From: Solirubrobacter soli DSM 22325
GTDB lineage: Bacteria > Actinomycetota > Thermoleophilia > Solirubrobacterales > Solirubrobacteraceae
NCBI RefSeq assembly: GCF_000423665.1
Contig: NZ_AUIK01000028.1
Location: 62,001-126,000, forward strand
DNA: 64,000 bases
Reading direction: 5' to 3'
The notes beneath the pieces were generated by a model. That model saw only the letters and a program-made list of their open reading frames with translations. It was not told where the DNA came from and did not search any database. Position 1 is the stretch's first letter. Every line of letters begins with the position of its first letter. Made by a program: the position numbers and the translations under genes. Positions 32,775 through 41,945 of the stretch are shown here, one piece after another.

Positions 32775-33794
32775 ATGGCCGTGGCCACCGGAACACTGCG
32801 GATCGGCGTGCTCGGCGTCGGGCGGATCGGGCGCATGCACGCGGAGCTGCTCGCGCGCCAGGTGCCCGGCGCGGCCGTGACCGCGGTCTACGACGCGTTC
32901 GAGCCGACCGCGCTCGACGTCGCCGCGCGCCTCGGCGTGCCCGCGACCGAGACGGCGGAGGAGCTGATCTCGGCGTCCGACGTCGACGCCGTCGCCATCT
33001 GCACCCCCACGGGCTTGCACGCGCCGCAGATGATCGCGGCCGCCGAGGCGGGCAAGGCGATCTTCTGCGAGAAGCCCGTGTCGCTCGATCTCGCGACCGT
33101 GGACGAGGCGCTGGCCGCGGTGGAAGCCGCGGGCGTGCCGTTCCAGATCGGCTTCAACCGGCGCTTCGATCCGGCCCACGCGGCGGTCGCGGCCGCCGTG
33201 GCCGACGGGTCCGTGGGCGAGCCGCACATCGCGCGGATCACCAGCCGCGACCCCGACCCGCCGCCGCTCGAGTACGCGCGCACGTCGGGCGGGCTGTTCC
33301 TGGACATGACGATCCACGACTTCGACATGGCGCGGTTCGTGGTCGGTTCTGAGATCGAGGAGGTCTACGCGCGGGCGTCCGTCCGCGTCGATCCGGCGAT
33401 CGGCGAGTTCGGCGACGTCGACACCGCGGTGATCACCTTGACCCACGCCAACGGCTGCCTGACGACGATCGACAACTCGCGCCGCGCCCGCTACGGCTAC
33501 GACCAGCGGGTCGAGGTCTTCGGGTCGGAGGGCATGGCGGCGTCCGGCAACCCGCTCGGCCACACCGCGACGGTCGCGACCGCCGTGGGGACGACGTCGG
33601 CCACCCTCCCCTACTTCTTCCTCGAGCGCTACATCCCGAGTTACCTGCGCGAGTGGGAGGCGTTCGTGGGCGCCGTGGCGTCGGGGGCGAAGCCGCCCGT
33701 CGGCGCGGTCGACGCGCGAGCCCCGTTGGTCGCGGGCCTGGCCGCCTGGAAGTCCGTGCGCGAGGGCCGCGCGGTCCGCACGGAGGCGATTTGA
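32775..33794 (+). CDS. iolG: myo-Inositol 2-dehydrogenase
   Basis: 339 residues from ATG 32775 with GGAG upstream. IolG features: RIGVLGVGRIGRMHAELLA for NAD, AIFCEKPVSLDL, FQIGFNRRFDP, and LFLDMTIHDFDMARF with the active-site Asp and His (D-x3-HD). It oxidises myo-inositol to scyllo-inosose with NAD+. Its product is the substrate of IolE. The stop overlaps the following SDR start. Confidence 0.9.
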   Translation: MAVATGTLRIGVLGVGRIGRMHAELLARQVPGAAVTAVYDAFEPTALDVAARLGVPATETAEELISASDVDAVAICTPTGLHAPQMIAAAEAGKAIFCEKPVSLDLATVDEALAAVEAAGVPFQIGFNRRFDPAHAAVAAAVADGSVGEPHIARITSRDPDPPPLEYARTSGGLFLDMTIHDFDMARFVVGSEIEEVYARASVRVDPAIGEFGDVDTAVITLTHANGCLTTIDNSRRARYGYDQRVEVFGSEGMAASGNPLGHTATVATAVGTTSATLPYFFLERYIPSYLREWEAFVGAVASGAKPPVGAVDARAPLVAGLAAWKSVREGRAVRTEAI

Positions 33795-34546
33795 TGGATC
33801 TGCGGTTGGACGGCAAGGTCATCATCGTCACGGGCGCGACGCAAGGTCTCGGGGCGGCGTTCGCCCGCCGCTGCCACGCGCTCGGCGCCCGACTCGTGCT
33901 GACCGGGCGCGACGCGGCACGCGGCGAAGCGGTGCGGGAAGAGCTCGACGCGGTCTTCGTCCCCGCCGAGTTGCAGGATGTCGACGCATGTCGAGCGGTG
34001 GTCGCCGGCGCCGAGCGTGCCTACGGGCGGCTGGACGGGCTTGTCAACGCCGCCGGACTGAGCTCTCGCGGGACGCTCGATTCGACCTCGGTCGAGCTGT
34101 GGGACACGCTGTTCGCGATCAACGTCCGCGCGCCGTTCGTGCTCACGCAGGCCGCGGCGCCGCTGATGCGGCGCGCCGGCGGCGGCAGCGTGGTCAACAT
34201 CATCACGATGTCCTCGCACGGCGGACAGCCGGAGCTGATGGCGTACTCGAGCTCCAAGGCGGCGCTCGCCGGGTTCACCCGCAACGTCGGCAACGCGCTG
34301 GCGCGCGACCGGATCCGGGTCAACGGCCTCAACATCGGGTGGACGGCGACCGACGGCGAGCACGTCGTGCAGACCGGCGAGGGCGCCTCGGAGGACTGGC
34401 TGGCCGAGGCCGACGCCTCGCGCCCGCTCGGGCGTCTGCTCCGGCCCGAGGACATCGCGCCGATGGTCACCCATCTGCTGTCGGATGCGGCGGAGATGAT
34501 CACCGGCTCGGTGATCGACTGGGACCAGACGGTGGTCGGGACGTGA
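33794..34546 (+). CDS. Short-chain dehydrogenase of the inositol operon
   Basis: 250 residues, TGATG overlap. Classical SDR: TGATQGLGAAFARR (NAD(P) loop), NAAGLSSRG, the catalytic Ser near MSSHGG and YSSSK (Tyr and Lys). No SDR belongs to the standard Bacillus iol set, so it may act on a stereoisomer or a deoxy-keto-gluconate intermediate. Overlaps the next gene by 4 bp. Confidence 0.82.
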   Translation: MDLRLDGKVIIVTGATQGLGAAFARRCHALGARLVLTGRDAARGEAVREELDAVFVPAELQDVDACRAVVAGAERAYGRLDGLVNAAGLSSRGTLDSTSVELWDTLFAINVRAPFVLTQAAAPLMRRAGGGSVVNIITMSSHGGQPELMAYSSSKAALAGFTRNVGNALARDRIRVNGLNIGWTATDGEHVVQTGEGASEDWLAEADASRPLGRLLRPEDIAPMVTHLLSDAAEMITGSVIDWDQTVVGT

Positions 34547-35445
34547 AGGTGCTGATCACCGGCGCCCGCGGCTTCGTCGGCTCCAACCTCGTCCACGTCT
34601 TCGGCGAGGCGGGCGACGAGGTGCTGGCGCCCTCGCACGCCGAGCTCGACCTCGAGGACCGCGCCGCGACGGACGCCTACGTGCGCGAGCACGCGCCCGG
34701 CGCGATCGTGCACGCCGCGATCTGGAACGCGTTCGCGGGCCTTTTGAGCGACCGCCGGCGCGCGTGGTCGTCCTTCGTGGACGCCACCCGCAACGTCACC
34801 GATGCGGCGAACGCGGTCGATGCGCGGATGGTGCTCGTCTCGACCGACTGGGTCTTCGACGGCACCCAGGGGCCCGCCGCCGAGGACGACCCGCCGAACC
34901 CGACCTCGGCGTACGGGGTGCTGAAAGTGGTTTCCGAGAGCGTGGTGCGCGAGCGGGCGGACCGCGGCACGATCGCGCGGATCGCCGGCGTCCAGGGTGC
35001 GCACCGCGCGCAGGCCAAGACCGTGCGCGAGCAGGATGCGGGCTTCGGCTACCTCGTCGCCTCGGTGATCGACACTCTGCGCGAGGGCCGCGAGTTCACG
35101 GTCTGGGAAGGGCCGGAGCTGAACACGTGGGCCTCGCCCGTGAGCGCGATCGACGCCTCGCGGCTGATCCGGCGGGCGATCGACCGCGACGTCGACGGCA
35201 TCCTGCACTGCTGCGGGGCCGAGCACATCGATCGCGTGTCGCTCGCCCGGCGCGCCGCAGCCGCCTTCGAGCTCGACGTCGGCCTGATCAAGACCGGTCC
35301 CGCTCCCGTCGAGGCGGGCGGCGGCCCGTTCGACACGCGGCTCGCGTCCGACGCCACCGCGGCCAAGCTCGACATGGCGCTCCCGGACCTTGACGACCTG
35401 CTCGACGTGTTGCGAGAGGAGCTGAGCCCCGCGTGGACCTCCTGA
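34543..35445 (+). CDS. RmlD-like NAD-dependent epimerase/reductase
   Basis: 300 residues, GTGA overlap. Extended SDR: VLITGARGFVGSNLVHVF for NAD, LVSTDWVFDGTQGP as in dTDP-4-dehydrorhamnose reductases, and YGVLKVVSE with the Tyr and Lys. No nucleotide-sugar genes are around, so a role on an inositol- or aldonate-derived compound is more likely than rhamnose synthesis. Overlaps iolC by 13 bp. Confidence 0.78.
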   Translation: MKVLITGARGFVGSNLVHVFGEAGDEVLAPSHAELDLEDRAATDAYVREHAPGAIVHAAIWNAFAGLLSDRRRAWSSFVDATRNVTDAANAVDARMVLVSTDWVFDGTQGPAAEDDPPNPTSAYGVLKVVSESVVRERADRGTIARIAGVQGAHRAQAKTVREQDAGFGYLVASVIDTLREGREFTVWEGPELNTWASPVSAIDASRLIRRAIDRDVDGILHCCGAEHIDRVSLARRAAAAFELDVGLIKTGPAPVEAGGGPFDTRLASDATAAKLDMALPDLDDLLDVLREELSPAWTS

Positions 35446-36356
35446 CGATGGGCCGGATCAGCGTCGACCTCTATCCGGAGCAGATCGACGTGAAGCTCGA
35501 GGACGTCTCGACGTTCGCGAAGTCGCTCGGCGGCTCGCCCACGAACGTCGCGGTCGCGGCGGCGCGGCTGGGGGCGAAAAGCGCCGTGATCACCAAGGTC
35601 GGCGACGACCCGTTCGGCGTCTATTGCCGCCGCGCGCTGCGCGAGTTCGGGGTGGATGACGCCTTCGTCGGCGTCCACCCCACGCTGCGCACGCCGCTGG
35701 CGTTCTGCGAGATCCACCCGCCCGACGACTTCCCGCTGCTCTTCTACCGCGAGCCGAAGGCGCCGGACCTCGAGATCCGCGCCGACGAGCTCGACCTCGA
35801 CGCCGTGCGCGCCGCCCGGATCCTGTGGGTGACCGGCACCGGGCTGAGCCAGGAGCCGAGCCGCGAGGCGACCCTGACCGCATTGCGCGCCCGCGAGGGC
35901 GGCGACGTGATCGTCGATCTCGACTACCGGCCGATGTTCTGGCCCGACGCGGCCGAGGCCACCGCGATGGTCCGTGAAGCGCTTCAGTACGCCACGGTCG
36001 CCGTGGGCAACCGCGAGGAGGTCGAAGTCGCCGTCGGCACCCGCGAGCCCGACGAGGCCGCCGACCGGCTGCTGGGTCTCGGCGTCCAGGTCGCGATCGT
36101 CAAGCAGGGCCCGGCGGGCGTGCTCGTCGCGACCCGGGACGGACGGACGAGCGTTCCTCCCGTCCCGACCGAGGTCGTCTGCGGGCTCGGTGCCGGCGAC
36201 GCCTTCGGCGGCTCGCTCGCGTACGGTCTGCTGCAGGGTTGGCCGCCCGAGCGCGCGGTGCGGATGGCCAACGCGGCCGGATCGATCGTGGCCTCGCGGC
36301 TGGCCTGCGCCGACGCGATGCCGACCCTCGAGGAGCTGGAAGGAGTCCTGGCATGA
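35433..36356 (+). CDS. iolC: 5-Dehydro-2-deoxygluconokinase
   Basis: 307 residues, GTG start. PfkB family: SLGGSPTNVAVAAARLGAK near the start, ATP/anion-hole motif VCGLGAGDAFGGSLAYG with catalytic Asp. MGRISVDLYPEQ is typical of IolC. It phosphorylates 2-deoxy-5-keto-gluconate. In some actinomycetes IolC is fused to the aldolase (DUF2090); here it is not fused, and no aldolase follows. Confidence 0.9.
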   Translation: MDLLTMGRISVDLYPEQIDVKLEDVSTFAKSLGGSPTNVAVAAARLGAKSAVITKVGDDPFGVYCRRALREFGVDDAFVGVHPTLRTPLAFCEIHPPDDFPLLFYREPKAPDLEIRADELDLDAVRAARILWVTGTGLSQEPSREATLTALRAREGGDVIVDLDYRPMFWPDAAEATAMVREALQYATVAVGNREEVEVAVGTREPDEAADRLLGLGVQVAIVKQGPAGVLVATRDGRTSVPPVPTEVVCGLGAGDAFGGSLAYGLLQGWPPERAVRMANAAGSIVASRLACADAMPTLEELEGVLA

Positions 36357-38224
36357 GGTTGACCGTGGCTCAAGCGCTCGTGCGCTTCCTGGCCGTCCAG
36401 CGGCTGGAGCGCGACGGCGAATCGCAGCCGTTCTTCGCGGGCTGCCTGGGGATCTTCGGGCACGGGAACCTGTCCGGGATGGGCCAGGCCCTCTCCGAGG
36501 GCCAGCTGCGCTACGTGCCCGCCCGCAACGAGCAGTCGATGGTCCACGTCGCCACGGCCTACGCGCGCCAGCGCAACCGGCTCGCGACCTGGGCCTGCAC
36601 GTCTTCGGTCGGCCCGGGTGCGACCAACATGGTCACCGGCGCGGCCGTGGCGACCGTCAACCGGCTGCCGGTCCTGCTCCTGCCCGGCGACACGTTCGCC
36701 ACCCGCGCGCCGCACCCGGTGCTGCAGCAGATCGAGGCGCCGCACGACGGGATCCTGTCCTGCAACGACGCCTTCAAGTCGGTCTCGCGCTACTTCGACC
36801 GGATCACGCGGCCGGAGCAGCTGATTGGAGCGCTGATGGAGGCGATGCGGGTCCTGACCGACCCGGCGGAGACCGGCGCCGTCACGATCGCGCTGCCCGA
36901 GGACGTCCAGACGGAGGCGTTCGAGGTCCCGGACGCGTTCCTCGAGGAGCGCGTGTGGACGGTCTGGCGACGTCCGGCGGCGGCCGGCGCGGTGAAGCGC
37001 GCGGCGGAGCTGATCGAGACCGCCGAGCGGCCGCTGATCGTGGCCGGCGGCGGCGCGATCTACGCCGAGGCGCTGCACGAGCTGCGCACGTTCGCCGACG
37101 CGACCGGCATCCCGGTGTGCGAGACGCAGGCGGGGCGCGGCTCGATGCTCTCCGACGACCCGTTGGCCCTCGGCGCCGTGGGCGCGACGGGCACCGCGGC
37201 AGCGAACGCGCTGGCGGCTGTGGCGGACGTCGTGATCGGCATCGGCACGCGCTGGGGCGACTTCACGACCGCGTCCAAGACCGCGTTCCAGGACGAGAAT
37301 GTTCGCTTCATCAACATCAACGTCGCGTCGTTGGACGTGCACAAGCACGGGGGCGTGGCGGTCGAGGCGGACGCTCGCGAAGCGCTGAGCGCGTTGCGGC
37401 GCGCGTTGGAGGGCCGCCACGCGCCGGCCGCGTGGACCGCGCGGGCGGGCGAGCTCTCGCGGGCGTGGGCGAAGACCGTCGCGGAGCTGGTCGCCCCCGG
37501 GCCGGAAGACCGGCCGCTGCGCCAGTCCGCCGTGATCGGCGCGGTCAACGACGTCGCCGGCGAGACGGGGGTCGTCGTCAACGCCGCCGGCTCGGCACCC
37601 GGCGACCTGCACAAGCTCTGGCGCGCCCGCGACCCCGAGGGCAAGGGCTATCACGTCGAGTACGGCTTCTCGTGCATGGGCTACGAGATCCCGGGCGGCG
37701 TGGGGACCAAGCTCGCCGCGCCCGAGCGCGAGGTGTGGGTGCTGGTCGGGGACGCGTCGTGGCTGATGTCTCCGGGCGAGCTCGTCACCGCCGTCCAGGA
37801 GGGCGTGCCGATCCGGCTCGTGCTGGTCGACAACCACGGCTACGCGTCGATCGGCGCGCTGTCGCGCTCGATCGGCTCCGACGGCTTCGGAACGATCCAC
37901 CGCGCGTCGGCCAACGGGCACCTGCCGGTCGACGGCGAGGCCGTGACGGCGCCGCTGCCGGTCGACCTGGCGCTCAGCGTCGAGGCGCTCGGGGTCCCGG
38001 TCACCCGCGCGGCTTCCCTGGACGAGCTGCGTTCCGCGTTGGAAGGCATGCGCGGCGCCGCCGGGCCGACCTGCGTCTACGTCGAGACCGACCGCCACCA
38101 GGGCGTGCCGAACTTCGACAGCTGGTGGGACGTGCCGGTCGCCGAGGTCGCCTCGCAGCCGTCGGTCAACGAGGCCCGCGCGGCCTACGAGCAGGCGCGC
38201 ACGCGCCAGCGGCTCTACACGTGA
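36353..38224 (+). CDS. iolD: 3D-(3,5/4)-trihydroxycyclohexane-1,2-dione hydrolase
   Basis: 623 residues, ATGA overlap. Thiamine-diphosphate enzyme: RNEQSMVHVATAYARQ (activating Glu in the N-terminal domain), SSVGPGATNMVTGAA, and the ThDP/Mg2+ site GDASWLMSPGEL ending in DNHGY. FAGCLGIFGHGN at the start is an IolD mark. It opens the ring to give 5-deoxy-glucuronate. Length as in the family. Confidence 0.92.
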   Translation: MRLTVAQALVRFLAVQRLERDGESQPFFAGCLGIFGHGNLSGMGQALSEGQLRYVPARNEQSMVHVATAYARQRNRLATWACTSSVGPGATNMVTGAAVATVNRLPVLLLPGDTFATRAPHPVLQQIEAPHDGILSCNDAFKSVSRYFDRITRPEQLIGALMEAMRVLTDPAETGAVTIALPEDVQTEAFEVPDAFLEERVWTVWRRPAAAGAVKRAAELIETAERPLIVAGGGAIYAEALHELRTFADATGIPVCETQAGRGSMLSDDPLALGAVGATGTAAANALAAVADVVIGIGTRWGDFTTASKTAFQDENVRFININVASLDVHKHGGVAVEADAREALSALRRALEGRHAPAAWTARAGELSRAWAKTVAELVAPGPEDRPLRQSAVIGAVNDVAGETGVVVNAAGSAPGDLHKLWRARDPEGKGYHVEYGFSCMGYEIPGGVGTKLAAPEREVWVLVGDASWLMSPGELVTAVQEGVPIRLVLVDNHGYASIGALSRSIGSDGFGTIHRASANGHLPVDGEAVTAPLPVDLALSVEALGVPVTRAASLDELRSALEGMRGAAGPTCVYVETDRHQGVPNFDSWWDVPVAEVASQPSVNEARAAYEQARTRQRLYT

Positions 38225-38991
38225 GTCACGAGCTTCGAGTCCCCCCGTCGGAGGGCGAGACGATCGTCTCGATCTCGCCGGAACGCGCGGGCTGGACCTA
38301 TGTGGGCTTCGAGGCGCTGCGCCTGAACGGCTCGCCGGTCACCCGTGAGACCGGCGAGCGCGAGCTGTGCGTCGTGGTGATCTCCGGGCGGGCGCGGATC
38401 GGCGAGTGGGAGCTGGGCTCGCGACCGACGCCGTTCGAGGGCGCGCCGGACGCCGCCTACTTCCCGCCCGGCTCGACGGTGACGCTCGACGGGGACGCCG
38501 AGATCGGCCTGTGCTGGGCGCCCGCGCCCGACGGCGGCGCCGAGGCGCGGGCGCTGCCGGCGTCCGAGATCACCCCGGTGACCCGCGGCACAGGGTCGAT
38601 GCAGCGCACGATCCACAACATCCTGATGCTCGAGCGCGAGGCCGATTCGCTGCTCGTGACCGAGGTCCAGACCCCGCCCGGGAACTGGTCCAGCTACCCG
38701 CCGCACCGCCACGAGCGCGACGCGCTGCCCGAGGAGTCCCTGCTCGAGGAGACGTACTACCACCGGGTCGATCCGGCGCACGGCTTCGTGGTGCAGCGCG
38801 TCTACACCGACGACCGCTCGCTCGACGAGGCGATCACCGCCCGCGACCGCGACACCGTGCTCGTCCCGCGCGGCTACCACCCGGTGGGCGTCCCGCCGGG
38901 CTACCGCTCCTACTACCTGAACGTCATGGCCGGCCCCCGCCGGACGTGGGCGTTCCACAACGATCCCGACCACGAATGGCTGATGGCATGA
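38221..38991 (+). CDS. iolB: 5-Deoxy-glucuronate isomerase
   Basis: 256 residues, GTGA overlap with iolD. Double cupin: SYPPHRHERDALPEESLLEE carries the metal-binding His residues, YYHRVDPAHGFVVQRVYTD is conserved in IolB, and RGYHPVGVPPGY ends the second cupin. It converts 5-deoxy-glucuronate to 5-dehydro-2-deoxy-gluconate, the IolC substrate. Confidence 0.92.
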   Translation: MSHELRVPPSEGETIVSISPERAGWTYVGFEALRLNGSPVTRETGERELCVVVISGRARIGEWELGSRPTPFEGAPDAAYFPPGSTVTLDGDAEIGLCWAPAPDGGAEARALPASEITPVTRGTGSMQRTIHNILMLEREADSLLVTEVQTPPGNWSSYPPHRHERDALPEESLLEETYYHRVDPAHGFVVQRVYTDDRSLDEAITARDRDTVLVPRGYHPVGVPPGYRSYYLNVMAGPRRTWAFHNDPDHEWLMA

Positions 38992-40493
38992 CCGCGACCG
39001 ACGTCCAGATCCTCGACAACTACGTGGGCGGTGCCTGGGTCCCGTCCTCGGCCGCGGAGCGTCTCGACGTGGTCAACCCGGCGACCGGCGAGCACCTCGC
39101 CGAGGTGCCGCTCTCCACCGCGGCCGACGTCGACGCGGCCGTGGCGGCGGCTCGCGCCGCGCTGCCGGCCTGGCGCGCGGTCTCGGTCCTCCAGCGCTCG
39201 AAGCTGCTGTTCACGCTGCGCGAGCGGCTGATGGAGCGTGTCGACGACCTCGCCCGCTCGGTCACGATCGAGATGGGCAAGACGCTCCCGGACGCGACCG
39301 CCGAGGTGATGCGGGCGATCGAGATGGTCGAAGCCGCCTGCGCCGTCCCGACGACGATGCAGGGGCGAATCCTGGAGGACGTCTCCCGCGGGGTCGATGC
39401 CGAAACGATTCGGCAGCCGGTGGGTGTGTGCGCCGCGATCGCCCCGTTCAACTTCCCCGCGATGGTCCCGTTCTGGTTCATGCCGTTCGCGATCGCGTGC
39501 GGGAACACGTTCATCCTCAAGCCGTCCGAGCAGGTGCCGCTGACCCAGCAGCTCGTCTTCGGCGTCCTCGACGAGCTCGGGCTGCCCGACGGCGTCGTGA
39601 ACCTGGTCAACGGCGGGCGCGAGGTCGTCGAGTCGCTGCTCGACCACCCGGGCATCGACGCGATCTCGTTCGTCGGCTCCGCCCCGGTGGCCAAGCTCGT
39701 CTACCAGCGGGCGGCCGCCGCGGGGAAGCGGGTGCAGGCGCTCGGCGGCGCGAAGAACCACATGGTCGTGATGCCGGACGCCGTGGTCGGCAAGACCGTC
39801 GACGGGCTGATCGCCTCGGGGTTCGGTGCCGCCGGCCAGCGCTGCATGGCGGGCTCCGTGGTCGTGACCGTCGGCGAGGCGCACGAGCGCGTGGTGCCGG
39901 AGCTGGTGCGGGCGACAGAGGCGCTCCGGGTCGGTGACGGGCTCGAGACCGGCGTCGACGTCGGGCCGGTGATCTCGTGCTCGGCCCGCGACCGCATCCA
40001 CGGTTTCATCGACCGCGCGCAGGCCGACGGCGCCCGCGTGGTGGTGGACGGCCGCGGCGCCGGCGGTCCGGATGGCTCGTCGTTCGTCGGCCCCACGATC
40101 ATCGACAACGTCGCGCCCGGCTCCGAGCTGGCCGCGCAGGAGGTCTTCGGCCCGGTCCTCTCGATCGTCGCCGTCGACACGCTCGACGCGGCGATCGAGC
40201 TGGTCAACTCGTCGCCGTTCGGCAACGGCACGTCGATCTTCACCGAGTCCGGCGCCTCGGTCCGCCGCTACCGCCATGACGTCGAGGTCGGCATGATCGG
40301 CGTCAACATCGGGGTCGCGGCGCCGGTCGCGTTCTTCCCGTTCTCCGGCTGGAAGGACTCGTTCCTGGGCGACCTCCACGCCCACGGCCCGGACGCGGTC
40401 GAGTTCTTCACCCGCAAGAAGACCGTCACGAGCCGCTGGTTCTCGGACGGCCAGGGCCACGGGTCCTACTTCGTGGAGTCCGCCTCGAGCTGA
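38988..40493 (+). CDS. iolA: Methylmalonate-semialdehyde dehydrogenase (acylating)
   Basis: 501 residues, ATGA overlap. Aldehyde dehydrogenase fold: PFNFPAMVPFWFMPFAIACG, FVGSAPVAK (NAD), GAAGQRCMAGS with the catalytic Cys, and FFTRKKTVTSRW at the end as in MmsA/IolA. It turns malonate semialdehyde to acetyl-CoA and CO2. Last gene of the operon. Confidence 0.92.
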   Translation: MTATDVQILDNYVGGAWVPSSAAERLDVVNPATGEHLAEVPLSTAADVDAAVAAARAALPAWRAVSVLQRSKLLFTLRERLMERVDDLARSVTIEMGKTLPDATAEVMRAIEMVEAACAVPTTMQGRILEDVSRGVDAETIRQPVGVCAAIAPFNFPAMVPFWFMPFAIACGNTFILKPSEQVPLTQQLVFGVLDELGLPDGVVNLVNGGREVVESLLDHPGIDAISFVGSAPVAKLVYQRAAAAGKRVQALGGAKNHMVVMPDAVVGKTVDGLIASGFGAAGQRCMAGSVVVTVGEAHERVVPELVRATEALRVGDGLETGVDVGPVISCSARDRIHGFIDRAQADGARVVVDGRGAGGPDGSSFVGPTIIDNVAPGSELAAQEVFGPVLSIVAVDTLDAAIELVNSSPFGNGTSIFTESGASVRRYRHDVEVGMIGVNIGVAAPVAFFPFSGWKDSFLGDLHAHGPDAVEFFTRKKTVTSRWFSDGQGHGSYFVESASS

Positions 40494-40532
40494 TGTATTC
40501 ACATATCGCGCATCGTGCTCTGACTCCTAGAC

Positions 40533-41393
40533 ATGATGCTGCTTACGCTCCAAGCCAACGAGTGGGTGGGGATGTTCACGGCGGTCGTCGGGATCATCCT
40601 GTCGGCCACGAGCCTGGTCCTCGGTCAGCGCCAACGCGCCGCTGAGGCACGCGCCAAGACCGCTCGCGATCACCTCGACGATGCGGAGCAGTACGAGCGC
40701 GAGCAACTGTCGCTCAACGCCGCGACCGAGGAGCGGGCACGAGCGCAGCGCGACGCGATGCGCCGGCGGGCGGAGGCCGAACGGGCCTACGAGGACGCGA
40801 CACGTGCGCTGCCTTGGCGCCGGCGTATCAGCTTCAAGGCCGTCGCGGCGGCCTCGATCGGGACGATGACCGTGCTGGGCGCGGGGCTCACCCTCGCCGC
40901 CGCGGACGTCAACGGCGAGACGATCAGCGCCCAGGACACGGCCGGGATGTGGTTCTGGGCGGTCGTCGCCGTCCTGCTCGGCTTCAGCGCGCGGCGGGAC
41001 GTGAAGGCCGAGCCGGGGCGATACGGGATCAAACTGGCCTGGGTCGGGATCGGCACCGCCGTGTTCGCCGTGCTCGCCACCGCCGCACCTCCGCAGCCGG
41101 CGGAGTCCAGCCCCGAGAAGCCCAACCTCGTGGTCGCGATCCTCGACGACTGCACCGGGTATCGCGTGATGAACGACGGACCGACCGCGGCGGGGGCGTT
41201 CCAGGTCGTCGGAACCAACAGCGGCGGCAGCTCGAGTTTCGCGCATGACGGACTTCCGGCCGGCCAGGTCGCGGACTTCCGCTTCTTCGACACCGGAGAT
41301 CGCTCGGAGGGGCTGACGACGGTGCGGGTCGACGCCACGAACGCCGTCGCCGAATCCGACGAGAGCGACAACGGCGCCCAGCTCCTGTGCTGA
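40533..41393 (+). CDS. Membrane protein with coiled coil and CARDB-like tail
   Basis: 286 residues. TM1 at about 12-29, then a charged coiled coil (about 31-95, rich in Arg/Glu/Ala), TM2-TM4 between about 105 and 180, then an outer domain of about 90 residues that resembles a CARDB/Ig-like fold (NLVVAILDDCTGYRVMNDGP, ending AVAESDESDNGAQLLC). Stand-alone gene. Likely a surface or stress-related membrane protein. Function not known. Confidence 0.6.
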   Translation: MMLLTLQANEWVGMFTAVVGIILSATSLVLGQRQRAAEARAKTARDHLDDAEQYEREQLSLNAATEERARAQRDAMRRRAEAERAYEDATRALPWRRRISFKAVAAASIGTMTVLGAGLTLAAADVNGETISAQDTAGMWFWAVVAVLLGFSARRDVKAEPGRYGIKLAWVGIGTAVFAVLATAAPPQPAESSPEKPNLVVAILDDCTGYRVMNDGPTAAGAFQVVGTNSGGSSSFAHDGLPAGQVADFRFFDTGDRSEGLTTVRVDATNAVAESDESDNGAQLLC

Positions 41394-41403
41394 ACGCGCG
41401 CAG

Positions 41404-41886
41404 CTACGAGTCCGACGCGTAACGCAGTGCCGCGACCGCGGCGCGGGCCTGGACCGGGTCCGCGCCGTCGGCCACCGCGGCGAGCGCCGCACGCCAGGCG
41501 GCCGCCAGCACGCGGCCGAACACGGGACCGCCGAGCAGCTCGGCGAGCCGGTCGCGCTCCCCGGCCGGCGGGTCGCCGAGGATCCGCAGGAACCCCTCGC
41601 GGACGGCGAAGTCGAACCCGACGAGGAGCGCGCCCGTCACGGGCGCCGACGCCGCGAGCGCGCCCTCCATCCGGTCCAGAAGCCGTTGCTCGACGTCCGC
41701 GCGCACGAACGCGTAGAGCCCGAGCTTGCTCTCGAAGTGGTGGTAGAGCGCGCCGGTCGTGACGTTCGCCGCCGCCGAGAGCTCGGCCACGGTGACCTCC
41801 TCGAACCCCCGGTTCCCGAACTCGCGGACCGCGGCGAGCGCCAATCTCCCCTTCGGAGACGTGGAAATCGGGATCCAGTCGGGCAC
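41404..41886 (-). CDS. TetR family regulator
   Basis: 160 residues from GTG 41886. HTH: FEEVTVAELSAAANVTTGAL then YHHFESKLGLYAFV, the standard TetR N-terminus. The C-terminal ligand domain is short. Divergent from the VOC protein gene, with two similar 15-bp sites in between, so it probably represses both genes. Confidence 0.88.
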   Translation of the reverse strand: MPDWIPISTSPKGRLALAAVREFGNRGFEEVTVAELSAAANVTTGALYHHFESKLGLYAFVRADVEQRLLDRMEGALAASAPVTGALLVGFDFAVREGFLRILGDPPAGERDRLAELLGGPVFGRVLAAAWRAALAAVADGADPVQARAAVAALRYASDS

Positions 41887-41893
41887 AAACGAG

Positions 41894-41929
41894 CATAATG
41901 GCGTTACGCTCTCTCATAATCCAATTACG
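41894..41929. promoter_or_regulatory. Two operator copies between tetR and the VOC gene
   Basis: CATAATGGCGTTACG (41894-41908) and CATAATCCAATTACG (41915-41929) share 11 of 15 bases, start 21 bp apart (two helix turns) and are each imperfect inverted repeats with half-site C[AG]TAA[TC]. They fit two dimer sites of the TetR protein. Confidence 0.65.
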
Positions 41930-41945
41930 GACGGAGGGTTGCACC

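Noticed and set aside
35974..38098. Long open frames opposite or beside iolC and iolD
   Set aside because: The iol proteins are motif-complete and overlap in order; the other frames are low-complexity.
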